Assembly (NCBI GenBank): GCA_945870185.1
Contig: CAMBRK010000005.1
Coordinates: 60,787-124,786, forward strand
Direction: 5' to 3'
Source: Aureispira sp. CCB-QB1
GTDB taxonomy: Bacteria; Bacteroidota; Bacteroidia; Chitinophagales; Saprospiraceae
Length of the DNA stretch: 64,000 bases
Positions within the stretch are counted from its first letter, which is position 1. The number at the start of each line of letters is the position of its first letter. A model generated the notes under the pieces. The model saw only the letters and a list, made by a program, of their open reading frames with translations. It was not told where the DNA came from and ran no database searches. Below, piece after piece: positions 27,956-36,838 of this stretch. The translations under genes and the position numbers were made by a program.

Positions 27956-28750
27956 TCAAAAATGAGCAGTAACTTGGAGCATTCGATCTCTGAATTGTGG
28001 TGCACAAGCTAATACCTCACCTTCAAAAAGCCAGCGATCTTCTCCTTTATAGTCTGAGATCAATCCACCTGCCTCTTGAACAATCAAAGCACCTGCGGCA
28101 ATATCATAAGCATTGAGCGTGTGTTCGTAAAAGGCACCAAATCTACCACACGCTACATAGCAAAGATCAAGTGCAGCCGATCCAAGTCGCCTTATACCTC
28201 TTGTATGAGCAAGGATGTCTTTCAGGGCAGCAAAATGTCCATCGCAGGTATGCTCCGTTTTGTAAGGAAAGCCCGTACCAATTAAAACATCATAAAATTG
28301 ATTCCTTTCAGTGACAGCAATCGGATTTCCATTAAGGAAAGCTCCTTGACCCTTAATAGCTGAAAACACCTCATCATACATCACTTCATGGACTACACCA
28401 ATCAATATTTTTTCTCCATCGTAGAGTGCCACACTTACTGAAAAAAATGGAACAGCATGTAGGAAATTGGTAGTACCATCGAGTGGATCGATAATCCATG
28501 TGTAGGTACCTTGGCCTTGTTCCGTCATTTCTTCTTCAGTGATAAACCCAGAATGAGGCAAGATATCTCTTAGTCCATTTATCAGGATTTTTTCTGCTTT
28601 CTGATCTACATAGGAGACCAGTGAATTGGTGCCTTTTTCTACCACATGTTCGTCAGTGACTTTCGCCACATTTTCCTTAATAAAGGCCGCTGCTAGAGCT
28701 ACTATGGATAGGGTACGCTCATGTATTGACAAAAGTTGGATTTCATTCAT
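27956..28750 (-). CDS. suhB: Inositol monophosphatase family protein (SuhB-like)
   Basis: A 264-residue Mg-dependent, Li-sensitive-type phosphatase. Metal-binding signatures are GFITEEEM near residue 70, IIDPLDGTTNF near 87-97, and AYDIAAGALIVQEAGG near 217 (AYD where WD is usual). RRLGSAALDLCYVACGRF near 190 is the family's substrate-region motif. It may act on inositol phosphate, histidinol phosphate or CysQ-type nucleotides, but the GSAALD pattern favours IMPase/SuhB. It is probably co-transcribed with yraN downstream and nfu upstream (15-base gap). Confidence 0.88.
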   Translation of the reverse strand: MNEIQLLSIHERTLSIVALAAAFIKENVAKVTDEHVVEKGTNSLVSYVDQKAEKILINGLRDILPHSGFITEEEMTEQGQGTYTWIIDPLDGTTNFLHAVPFFSVSVALYDGEKILIGVVHEVMYDEVFSAIKGQGAFLNGNPIAVTERNQFYDVLIGTGFPYKTEHTCDGHFAALKDILAHTRGIRRLGSAALDLCYVACGRFGAFYEHTLNAYDIAAGALIVQEAGGLISDYKGEDRWLFEGEVLACAPQFRDRMLQVTAHF

Positions 28751-28765
28751 ACTTTTATAATGTTA

Positions 28766-29371
28766 TCAACCCATCTCTGAGACTACGTCAGTCACTTCCG
28801 GTACCATACGCTTGAGCATACCTTCGATACCAGATTTCAGTGTTACAGTTGATGAAGGACATCCACTACATGAACCTTGCAAGATAACCGTAACAACACC
28901 ATTATGGAACGATTTGAATTCAATGTTACCGCCATCCATTTCAACTGCAGGCTTAACGTACGTATCAATAAGATCTCTGATTTTTTTATTGAGTTCACCA
29001 TCTTCACCTTCATAGATATGTTGATTGTCTTCGATATCTTTTTGAGCCATAGCTTCTTCAAATCCTTCATTGACTATGGTTTTGTCTTCTGTGACCCAAG
29101 CCTTTAAAAACTCCTTAAGGGGCAGCATAACATCTTCCCAAGCATAATTAAACTCCTTGGTGATGGTTACAAAATTATTGCAAATATATACTCCACGTAC
29201 ATAGGGAAACTTGTACAATGCAGAAGCAAGTTCTGACCATTCATCGGCAAAGGACGCTTCTTTAAAGTCTGCAGTACCCCGATAAAGCATTTTATTGGTT
29301 ACAAACTTAAGTGTTTCAGGATTAGGTGTTTGCTCAGTATATAGCATCACAGGCGACTTTACGGCTTCCAT
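28766..29371 (-). CDS. nfu: NifU-like Fe-S scaffold/carrier protein (Nfu type)
   Basis: A 201-residue two-domain Nfu protein. The N-terminal Nfu_N domain opens VMLYTEQTPNPETLKFVTNKML, and the C-terminal NifU domain carries the cluster-binding CSGCPSS motif near residue 170. It delivers 4Fe-4S clusters to apo-proteins. ATG 29371 (MEAVKSP) is preferred to the TTG nine codons upstream. At least two Fe-S enzymes in this window (RimO and the SPASM protein) belong to the class of possible clients, which is inference only. Confidence 0.92.
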   Translation of the reverse strand: MEAVKSPVMLYTEQTPNPETLKFVTNKMLYRGTADFKEASFADEWSELASALYKFPYVRGVYICNNFVTITKEFNYAWEDVMLPLKEFLKAWVTEDKTIVNEGFEEAMAQKDIEDNQHIYEGEDGELNKKIRDLIDTYVKPAVEMDGGNIEFKSFHNGVVTVILQGSCSGCPSSTVTLKSGIEGMLKRMVPEVTDVVSEMG

Positions 29372-29600
29372 ATTTTTCTGATTTTGGTTAACTAACAAGG
29401 TACTCAGGTCAAAAGTTTAAAATATTCTAACTTGTGTCAAGTCAAATAGATTAAGATTATCCAAAACTGTTTGATTTTCAGAGATAAACTTATAGCCTTC
29501 TTGTATGTCAACAAAAGAACATCAAGCAAAAATCGTTAAAAGGATAGAAATATCTTTAAATATACTATTTTTGTGTTTTGCTAATTTGACAAATGATATC

Positions 29601-30503
29601 ATGATAGATTGGAGCGATTTTACAAAAATGAATACAGATGAATGGATGCAGAAAGCAGATCTAGATAGTAAAGGAAAATATCAAGCTGCTGATTTTGCAT
29701 ATTCGGTAGAAAACGATTTTTCAGTAAATCCTTTTTTGACATCTTCACCTGAACATGACTTGACTTTGGATGCCAACTTTAGTACAAAATGTGGTATCAT
29801 GATCGATGGTTCACAGGTAAAACAAGCCAATCAAATAGCACATCAGCATCTAGCTTCTGGGGTAGAATCATTGGTTTTTTGGATAGATGGAGACTCTGAT
29901 ATAAGCTCTTTGTTGCATGATATACAGCCGCAGTATGTGGACACTATGATGTTGGTACGGGAAAATTTGGAAAGATGTCAACAAAATCTATCCGAATACT
30001 TTCAAAAGAATAATTCTTACAGTCCAGAAAACATAGTGATAACCAAGCCAAAAAATCTCAAACAAGACTGGACCTTCAAAGAACGAATACTTCAAGCGAA
30101 TATTTGGATGGCAAACGAAGACGAAATGACCATTGTGGTGGAGCCTAAGAAGGACTTTTTAGCCCAGATTGCTGAATTCAGAGCCTTGCGTATGATATGG
30201 AAAAAACACAAAAAACCTAGTCAAAACCTAAAAATCGTTTCTGTCTCCAAAGTTTCGAAAGAAGACCAAGATTTGCATCCACTTATCATAGAAAACTATA
30301 AACTCATGTCAGCATATCTAGGTATGTGCGATGTGGTGTGCATAGAAAATAATGATGATAAAGAAATGGTAAGGTTACTAATCAATGTCATGTATATATT
30401 CAAACATGAAGCCAAACTCAACGTAGTTATCGATCCTGTAAAGGGCTCTTATATTATAGAGGAGCTGACTTCAAAAATGATAAATATGACAAGCAATCAG
30501 TAA
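29601..30503 (+). CDS. Methylmalonyl-CoA mutase small-subunit-like protein (MutA-like, short)
   Basis: A 300-residue protein resembling the TIM-barrel half of methylmalonyl-CoA mutase: WMQKADLDSKGK at the start (the 'W...v.kdLkGk' opening), GIMIDGSQVKQANQIAHQHLASGVESLVF, FLAQIAEFRALRMIWKK, and a closing VVIDPVKGSYIIEELTSKM (the 'aGSyyiE.LT' motif). It lacks the B12-binding domain and is much shorter than normal MutA (about 600-700). ATG 29601 is chosen because a TAnnTTTG element (TATTTTTG, 29566-29573) sits just before it, inside the longer frame from 29505. No large subunit MutB is adjacent. It may pair with a distant MutB or be a non-catalytic partner. Confidence 0.8.
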   Translation: MIDWSDFTKMNTDEWMQKADLDSKGKYQAADFAYSVENDFSVNPFLTSSPEHDLTLDANFSTKCGIMIDGSQVKQANQIAHQHLASGVESLVFWIDGDSDISSLLHDIQPQYVDTMMLVRENLERCQQNLSEYFQKNNSYSPENIVITKPKNLKQDWTFKERILQANIWMANEDEMTIVVEPKKDFLAQIAEFRALRMIWKKHKKPSQNLKIVSVSKVSKEDQDLHPLIIENYKLMSAYLGMCDVVCIENNDDKEMVRLLINVMYIFKHEAKLNVVIDPVKGSYIIEELTSKMINMTSNQ

Positions 30504-30697
30504 TCTTATCCGCTAAAATAATCTATTGGTCTAAAATGGCGTTATAGTTTTGTTAAATTCGGAAAAGTATAAATATTTTTCTTCGATATTTGAGTTTAGG
30601 ATGTAGATCTATCACAATTAATAAAATAAAATAAGCTAATTGTTAGATCAATTTCACCTGAATATTGTTTCAAGTGGAATAATTTTGGAAGTATTAA

Positions 30698-32860
30698 ATG
30701 GAATTTAAAAAAATAATGAAGATGATTTTGAGAAGCTCACTTGTAATTGCAGCTTTATTTGGATTGTACTTTTTTGGTTCAATGAAGTCACAACCACCTG
30801 TTAACGATAAGGAATCTTTGGTACTGAAAGGTTTAATTCAAATGATTGATTATGCCCATATGACACCTAAAAAAGTGGATGATGAACTCAGTAAAGCAGT
30901 ATTCAAAACCTATATGGAAAGAATAGATGGTGCCAAAAGATATCTCAACCAAAAAGATGTAGATAAACTCAAAAAGTATGAGCTCATGCTTGACGAACAA
31001 ATCAATGGATTGACTTTTGAGTTTTTCAATGAGTCACTTCCTTTACTAGATGGAGGTATGGAAAAAGCCCAGAAATATTTTATTGAAGCCATCGACGACA
31101 AGATTGCTTTTGAAAAAGGCAGTGATTACGAAACGGATCCTGATAAAATGAAATATGCTGCCAATGATGGTGAATTAAAAGAAAGATGGAAAAACATCGT
31201 CCAGTGGGAAGTCACCACCAGATGGGTTGAAAAAATCGAAGAACAAGAAGAAAAAGCAGTAAAAGAAGGACTCAAGACTGATGAAGAATTAAAAACCGAG
31301 GTGATTAAAGAAGTGAGAAAGAGATATGTCGACTTTTTTGACAGAGTAAAAAAACTTCGCAGGTCTGACCGAATGGAAGCCTATCTCGGTTCTATTGCCA
31401 ATTACTTTGATCCGCATACAGATTACTTTAGCCCAAAAGAAAAGCAAGATTTTGATATCAATATGGGTGGAAAACTTGAAGGTATCGGTGCTAGATTACA
31501 AACTGATGGTGATTTTACTAAAATATTTAGTGTGGTAGTAGGTGGTCCAGCTTGGAAAACCAAAAAAATAGAAGATAACGATATCATCGTAAAAGTAGCT
31601 CAAAAGGGTCAGGAGCCAGTAGATATTACTGGTATGAGAGTGGATGATGTCGTTCAACTTGTGAGAGGTAAAAAAGGTACAACGGTAATATTGACCATCA
31701 AAAAGAAAGATAATTCTGTAGTAGATGTCGCTATAGAAAGAGATGAAGTACAGCTAGAAGATGGTAAAGCTAAGTCTGTACTGATCAATATTCCCAATAA
31801 AGTTCAAAATATAGGATACATTCATTTACCTAAGTTTTACTCATCATTCGAAAGTGATGGTGGTAATTCTTGTGCTACCGATGTGGCTGATGAAATCAAA
31901 AAACTAAAAGCTCAAAATGTGAATGGGATCATCTTGGACCTTAGGAATAACTCAGGTGGTTCATTGAATGATGTAGTCGATATGAGTGGCTTCTTTATTG
32001 AAAGTGGACCTATTGTCCAAGTAAAAGGTAGAGAAGATAGGCCTATGTTGCACCAAGATAAAGACAAAAGCGTATTATATGATGGTCCACTCGTGATTAT
32101 GGTCAATCAATATTCAGCATCAGCTTCCGAAATTATAGCTGCCGCAATGCAGGATTATAATAGAGCCATCATAACAGGAAGCAATTCCACTTTCGGAAAA
32201 GGTACAGTACAGCGCTTTTATGATTTAGACAGAGTCAGTAATGGATATGACGAATATAAGCCGCTTGGTAATGTCAAAATCACCATGCAAAAATTTTACA
32301 GAGTTAATGGTGGATCTACCCAATTAAAAGGTGTTGTACCTGATGTGATCCTTCCGGACATCTATCATTATATAGAAACTGGAGAGAAAGAATATGACAA
32401 TCCTTTGACTTGGACAGAAATAGAAGCAACCAAGTTCGGTCAGTCTGTAGTTCTTTTGGAAAATAAAAATAAAATCATTGAAAATAGTAGACAGCGTTTA
32501 TCTAAAAACAATGACTTCAATCTCATCCTAGATAGAGCTCTAAAACTAAAAAAGGAAAGGGATGAATCTAAATATCCACTCAAGCTCAATAGTTACCGAG
32601 CTATGATTGATAAGAGAAAGGAAGATGGCAAAAAGTATGAAAATATCATGAAAAATGATATCGCTAATCTTGAAATATCAAACCTTAGTGTCGACCTTCC
32701 AAAAATTAATGTTGATGAGTCCAATAAAGCTAAAAATGATGAGTTCATCAAAGATCTTAAAAAAGATATATACCTGGAAGAAACCATGTTTATCATTAGA
32801 GATATGATCAGCTTGGAAAAATCATTTGCCGCATTACAAGATAAAATTGGAGACAAATAA
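30698..32860 (+). CDS. prc: Carboxy-terminal (tail-specific) protease, S41 family
   Basis: A 720-residue periplasmic protease. A signal or anchor helix (about residues 10-27) is followed by an N-terminal helical domain, a PDZ domain (GIGARLQTDGDFTKIFSVVVGG, about 255-345) and the S41 core with GYIHLPKFY, ILDLRNNSGGSLNDVVD, the catalytic serine in SASASEIIAAAMQDY (near residue 473) and the lysine in TFGKGTVQ (near 499). A DUF3340-like C-terminal part with long charged helices follows, as in E. coli Prc. It degrades misfolded or tagged periplasmic proteins and trims lipoproteins. It is transcribed alone with a strong terminator. Confidence 0.93.
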   Translation: MEFKKIMKMILRSSLVIAALFGLYFFGSMKSQPPVNDKESLVLKGLIQMIDYAHMTPKKVDDELSKAVFKTYMERIDGAKRYLNQKDVDKLKKYELMLDEQINGLTFEFFNESLPLLDGGMEKAQKYFIEAIDDKIAFEKGSDYETDPDKMKYAANDGELKERWKNIVQWEVTTRWVEKIEEQEEKAVKEGLKTDEELKTEVIKEVRKRYVDFFDRVKKLRRSDRMEAYLGSIANYFDPHTDYFSPKEKQDFDINMGGKLEGIGARLQTDGDFTKIFSVVVGGPAWKTKKIEDNDIIVKVAQKGQEPVDITGMRVDDVVQLVRGKKGTTVILTIKKKDNSVVDVAIERDEVQLEDGKAKSVLINIPNKVQNIGYIHLPKFYSSFESDGGNSCATDVADEIKKLKAQNVNGIILDLRNNSGGSLNDVVDMSGFFIESGPIVQVKGREDRPMLHQDKDKSVLYDGPLVIMVNQYSASASEIIAAAMQDYNRAIITGSNSTFGKGTVQRFYDLDRVSNGYDEYKPLGNVKITMQKFYRVNGGSTQLKGVVPDVILPDIYHYIETGEKEYDNPLTWTEIEATKFGQSVVLLENKNKIIENSRQRLSKNNDFNLILDRALKLKKERDESKYPLKLNSYRAMIDKRKEDGKKYENIMKNDIANLEISNLSVDLPKINVDESNKAKNDEFIKDLKKDIYLEETMFIIRDMISLEKSFAALQDKIGDK

Positions 32861-32900
32861 AGTCGATTATTTTTGACCATTTGGGGACAATAATCAAAGA

Positions 32901-32941
32901 AAATACCATCATCTTAAAATCAGATGATGGTATTTTTTTTT
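32901..32941 (+). terminator. Terminator after the tail-specific protease gene
   Basis: AAATACCATCATC (32901-32913) pairs perfectly with GATGATGGTATTT (32923-32935) around a 9-base loop, followed by eight more T-rich bases. Confidence 0.88.
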
Positions 32942-33057
32942 GAAGAATCTACTTGTATGAAAAAAGAATGACTAGCCACAAAGTTTAAAATCACCCACTT
33001 TTATCAATTAGTAGCAGAAATTTAACGTTACAAAACTATCTCTCCAGCGGCATTGCA

Positions 33058-33098
33058 AAATTTAGTTTACAGTAAATTGTTTACTGTAAACTAAATTT
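33058..33098. promoter_or_regulatory. Perfect palindrome upstream of the HTH-PRTase gene (probable operator)
   Basis: TTTAGTTTACAGTAAA (33061-33076), a TTG spacer and TTTACTGTAAACTAAA (33080-33095) form a perfect inverted repeat that extends three more pairs on each side, giving 19-bp arms. Each arm contains a smaller palindrome TTTACNGTAAA, so the site is two 11-bp palindromes 14 bp apart centre to centre. It sits 14 bases before the ATG at 33112 and covers the promoter. Confidence 0.85.
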
Positions 33099-33107
33099 AT
33101 ATCTTTG
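33077..33107 (+). promoter_or_regulatory. Promoter of the HTH-PRTase gene, inside the palindrome
   Basis: The palindrome spacer TTG (33077-33079) lies 20 nt before TATCTTTG (33100-33107), a perfect TAnnTTTG. The centre of the palindrome therefore serves as the -33 element, and a protein bound there would block the promoter. Confidence 0.7.
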
Positions 33108-33111
33108 TGCC

Positions 33112-34089
33112 ATGAAGACAAGAGATAAGATACTAAAAATTATCAGACAAAATAGCCAAATGAGTGTAAACGAGATAACTCTAGCTTTAGATATTTCACG
33201 TCAGTATGTACATCGGGTGCTCCTTGATCTAGAGGAAGAAAACCTAATTGTAAAAGTAGGAATAGCTCCTAAAGTATATTATTCTGCTCTAGAAGCCCCA
33301 AAATCAAGCCTTAATGAAATAATCACTTATGAAAATGAAATGTATCTAAATAAACATTTCATAACTATAGATCCCTTAGGAAATAAGTTAGAAGGATTAT
33401 CTGCAATGGTGTACTGGTGCGAAAGACAGAATCTACCTTTGATAAAAACTGTGGATGAATTTATTCAAACAAAGGAAAAATATAATTCTTTTTTTAATGA
33501 AGCAGGACTGATTAATGGCACCGAAAAACTTAGAACTTCTAAAGGGATTGGCAATATTTGCGTAGATGAACTATATTATTTAGATTTTTATGCCATAGAA
33601 AGATTTGGAAAAACCAGACTTGGTACTCTTATGCACTATGCAAAACAAGGCCAAAATAAAGATCTAATCAAAATTATAGTTAAAGAAGTCAAACAAAGAA
33701 TTTTGTCCTTAACTCAAACTTTAGAAATTGACGCGGTGTTGTTTGTTCCACCTACCATTTCTAGAAAAATTCAGATCATGAATTTTCTCGAAAAGTACTT
33801 AGCTCTAAATATACCATCCGTAAAAATTGATAAAATAAAGACCCCAATCATTGTACCACAAAAAGCACTTTCGAAGATATTTGAGCGAGTTTCAAATGCA
33901 AAAAATACTTTTTTTGTTCCTCATCAAAAAAAATGCAACCATGTATTAATTATTGATGATGCTGTGGGTAGTGGCGCCACTATAAATGAAATTGCTTGTA
34001 AGATAAAAGAAAAAGAAATTGCAATTAAGGTAACAGGACTAGCTATTACGGGTAGCTATAAAGGTTTCGAAGTCATTTCTGAATTGTAA
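33112..34089 (+). CDS. Winged-HTH regulator fused to a ComF-like phosphoribosyltransferase domain
   Basis: A 325-residue two-domain protein. Residues 1-60 form a winged helix (ILKIIRQNSQMSVNEITLALDI, then SRQYVHRVLLDLEEENLIVKVG), the MarR/DeoR-like layout. Residues about 195-325 form a type I phosphoribosyltransferase fold: VLFVPPTISRKIQIMNF near 205, VPQKALSKIFERVSNAKNTFFV (the 'Q..LS...R..N...F' pattern of ComF proteins), and the PRPP loop VLIIDDAVGSGATINE near 279-294. Two adjacent acidic residues and GSGAT are intact, so PRPP binding is plausible. The middle 130 residues match nothing I know. The architecture parallels PurR of Bacillus, a PRTase that became a repressor sensing PRPP. A 35-bp palindrome lies on each side, so autoregulation is the simplest inference. 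Confidence 0.82.
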   Translation: MKTRDKILKIIRQNSQMSVNEITLALDISRQYVHRVLLDLEEENLIVKVGIAPKVYYSALEAPKSSLNEIITYENEMYLNKHFITIDPLGNKLEGLSAMVYWCERQNLPLIKTVDEFIQTKEKYNSFFNEAGLINGTEKLRTSKGIGNICVDELYYLDFYAIERFGKTRLGTLMHYAKQGQNKDLIKIIVKEVKQRILSLTQTLEIDAVLFVPPTISRKIQIMNFLEKYLALNIPSVKIDKIKTPIIVPQKALSKIFERVSNAKNTFFVPHQKKCNHVLIIDDAVGSGATINEIACKIKEKEIAIKVTGLAITGSYKGFEVISEL

Positions 34090-34130
34090 ATACTACGATT
34101 AAATAGTTTTTTTTCAATTTAGAACACATT

Positions 34131-34165
34131 TTTAGTTTACAGTAAATAGTTTACTGTAAACTAAA
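34131..34165. promoter_or_regulatory. Second copy of the palindrome, downstream of the HTH-PRTase gene
   Basis: TTTAGTTTACAGTAAA (34131-34146), spacer TAG, TTTACTGTAAACTAAA (34150-34165). Both 16-bp arms are identical to the upstream copy; only the spacer differs (TAG for TTG). No TAnnTTTG follows it and it lies between two convergent genes, so it is not an ordinary promoter operator. It could act as a second repressor site for looping, as a bidirectional terminator hairpin, or as one end of a transposed cassette. Confidence 0.8.
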
Positions 34166-34185
34166 TTAATAATGTCAAATTACCA

Positions 34186-36804
34186 TCATTCTACAACCTG
34201 CAATTTTGCTGTCTTCAGATTATTTAAACTGTCACTGATTTTAATAAAATATATACCTGTGTGCAGCATACCGGCATTAAATGACAATACATTAGTGCCT
34301 TTTTTAACCAAATCATCATAAAGTATTTTTACAGTATTACCGCTACTATTTACCAACTGTATACTATACTTTTGGCTCTGCTCAATGTCAAACTTTATGG
34401 TAACCATTTCATAGGTCTTTACTGGATTAGGATATATGCTCCACGGCTGAGTTGGCGCTAAATTTAAGGTACTGCTTACTCCGACATTTACGTAATCCTG
34501 AATCACCATAGAATCCACTCCAAAATCATTCTCAACTACTAATTTGACATCATAAAGTCCCATCGAAGGGTAGCTAATCACAGGATTCTGAGCTGTAGAA
34601 GTCTGTGGTTCACCACCTTCAAAAGTCCATCTATAATTTTTAGCATTTTTGGAAAGATTGGTAAAGCTTATGGTTTCACCTTCCAAAATATTGGTTTTAG
34701 GAGCACTAAATGATGGTGTTGGTGGTAATTTTTCTAGGACTGTAATAGCTTTGGTTCTGGTGAGCGTATTGCTTCCTGCAATATTGTTTACCGTAAGGGA
34801 GACAAGAAATGTACCTTTCTTTTTATACTCAACTATCTGTGATTTTTCTATACTCGATGATGGTGTACCATTGATAAAAGTCCATTTATGATTTTGACTA
34901 TTTTCAGAACTCATACTAGTAAATAAAACGCTATCATCTACATAAATAGTATCCTTATCTGCCGTCCAATCAGAAACAGGAGCTATTTCTGGTGTGTAAA
35001 TGTTTACGAATTCGGTTTTTAGTAACGAATCCTGCTGCTCTCCGTAATAATAAATCATCTTTACATCATATTTTCCATTTTCTTTATAAGAAACCTTTGG
35101 AATAGAGTCATGCGAAATTTCAGGACTACCACCTTTAAAAATCCATTTTATCGAATCTGGTTTGATATTGGATATATTAGCAAAAGTAATAAGAGAATCT
35201 ATTTGTGTAGATGAAGGCCAAGCTTTAAACTCACTAACAGGTTTTAACATATCATCTGAACTTAAGTATTGACCTATCCAGGTATTATGGCTATTACTAT
35301 TTCCATAAGTACCACATATCCAACTCTCCACTCTTCCATTAAAAAATCTTCTGCAAGCTCCGGAATAGTCTCCCCATCTTATAGATTCATCCTGGCTTGC
35401 GCCTATGGGTGTATTTCCTGACTTTGAAATCACTTCATCACTCCACAAAAATTCATTTCCAGTTCCTCTGAGTGTTCTTACGGCTTGGCCAGGAAATTCA
35501 TTTTGTCCGGCATAAGTATAATTCAATAAAAAAACGTCACTATCTTCTTTCTGACCAAATGAAGTTATGGTTGGATATGCCAAATCTTTTTCTGGGTCCG
35601 AAATGACATCTGCAGTAACCGTGCGGTTTTTTACATTGGCCCTACCATAATAAATACCTACATCTCCTGCATCAGTATTGGACTGTGCTGCAAAATGAAT
35701 GATACCACTTTGATAAACTGCACATCTGATTCTATTTCCGCCGGTATTTAGAGCAACTTTTGTATTTTTTTGTCTTGCTTCTGGAGGATAACTTATGGTG
35801 GGTCCGATAAATCTGAATGCTTTAATCTCAGAATTATTTTTTAAAGACTCCTCGATAACATTTACATGAAACCCATTAGATGCATTACTAATAAAGTACA
35901 TTTCTCGTGTTAAAGTTTCCCAACTAGACATAGCAGGAACGGGATTAAAAACATTACTATTTTGTGTTCCAGATATACCAGCAAAAAATTTAAAAGGTAA
36001 CAGCTGTCCTGTATAACCTTCTTCTTTGGACACTTGTATAATCATGGAATATCTATAGCCATTCTCAGCTGTAAACATATTTCCACCAATAAAAAGATCG
36101 TCTTTGCTTACCGCAATATTTGGAAAGTCAAACCAAACTCCATCTTTTGCTAAATCTCCTTTGATTTTATAAAAATTCCATTCTCCATTAGGATCTTCTG
36201 TCTTAGAAAAAGCAATACACAAGTGCGAACTCAAAGGATCAGAACCGTGGAGTACTACCAAGATAAATTTATTAGTTTCTGGATCATAAATGACTCTGGG
36301 ATCAAACATTCTAGAACCTAATCCCAAAATTTTAAAAAAATCTGCAAAACCTCTGGTAAATGTATTGGTTCCATCAGGTAATGTAAAGATTACATTGGAA
36401 TTGATCGCAGATACCACAAAGCCATTTCTGGATACAGCCATAGTGTTGTCCATAGGTATACCGCCACCTCTAAGATTGCCTCTAAAGTTGTTTATCAATA
36501 CCGGTGATTCTGCTACCGTACGACTTAAAGGTTTTGGAGCTGTGATATTTTTGATTGGGGCAAGGCGTCTTTGATTGGCTTCATCCTTGAGTCTTTTATA
36601 TTCTTCTAAAGGCAAGTCACTATTATGAAAGTAACTTGAAAAATTCCTCAGAGAAACCTTCCAATCCTCCTTAATGGATGCTGGCACTAAACTACCATCC
36701 AACTCTGAATATTGTATAGCAGAACCTTTCTGATTTACTTCCTGACCACTCATACTAGAAATAAATAAAAAAATGGGTATCAGTAATAATAATGACCTAT
36801 TCAT
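34186..36804 (-). CDS. Secreted PKD-domain protein with T9SS sorting domain
   Basis: An 872-residue exported protein. ATG 36804 (MNRSLLLLIPIFLFISSMSGQ) gives a clean signal peptide and avoids overlap with the upstream gene, so the longer frame to 36852 is rejected. Residues about 90-510 look like a beta-propeller-type region (FRGNLRGGGIPMDNTMAVSRNGFVV, FLLNYTYAGQNEFPGQAVR, ESWICGTYGNSNSHNTWIGQY). Three PKD-like domains follow: WIFKGGSPE, HKWTFINGTPSSS and YRWTFEGGEPQTSTAQNPVISY. A type A T9SS tail (PWSIYPNPVKTYEMVTIKF) closes the protein. It is likely surface-attached or released. The ligand or substrate is unknown. Confidence 0.87.
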   Translation of the reverse strand: MNRSLLLLIPIFLFISSMSGQEVNQKGSAIQYSELDGSLVPASIKEDWKVSLRNFSSYFHNSDLPLEEYKRLKDEANQRRLAPIKNITAPKPLSRTVAESPVLINNFRGNLRGGGIPMDNTMAVSRNGFVVSAINSNVIFTLPDGTNTFTRGFADFFKILGLGSRMFDPRVIYDPETNKFILVVLHGSDPLSSHLCIAFSKTEDPNGEWNFYKIKGDLAKDGVWFDFPNIAVSKDDLFIGGNMFTAENGYRYSMIIQVSKEEGYTGQLLPFKFFAGISGTQNSNVFNPVPAMSSWETLTREMYFISNASNGFHVNVIEESLKNNSEIKAFRFIGPTISYPPEARQKNTKVALNTGGNRIRCAVYQSGIIHFAAQSNTDAGDVGIYYGRANVKNRTVTADVISDPEKDLAYPTITSFGQKEDSDVFLLNYTYAGQNEFPGQAVRTLRGTGNEFLWSDEVISKSGNTPIGASQDESIRWGDYSGACRRFFNGRVESWICGTYGNSNSHNTWIGQYLSSDDMLKPVSEFKAWPSSTQIDSLITFANISNIKPDSIKWIFKGGSPEISHDSIPKVSYKENGKYDVKMIYYYGEQQDSLLKTEFVNIYTPEIAPVSDWTADKDTIYVDDSVLFTSMSSENSQNHKWTFINGTPSSSIEKSQIVEYKKKGTFLVSLTVNNIAGSNTLTRTKAITVLEKLPPTPSFSAPKTNILEGETISFTNLSKNAKNYRWTFEGGEPQTSTAQNPVISYPSMGLYDVKLVVENDFGVDSMVIQDYVNVGVSSTLNLAPTQPWSIYPNPVKTYEMVTIKFDIEQSQKYSIQLVNSSGNTVKILYDDLVKKGTNVLSFNAGMLHTGIYFIKISDSLNNLKTAKLQVVE

Positions 36805-36838
36805 AAAAAGTGTTTTGAGTTGCAAATGTAATAAAAAA

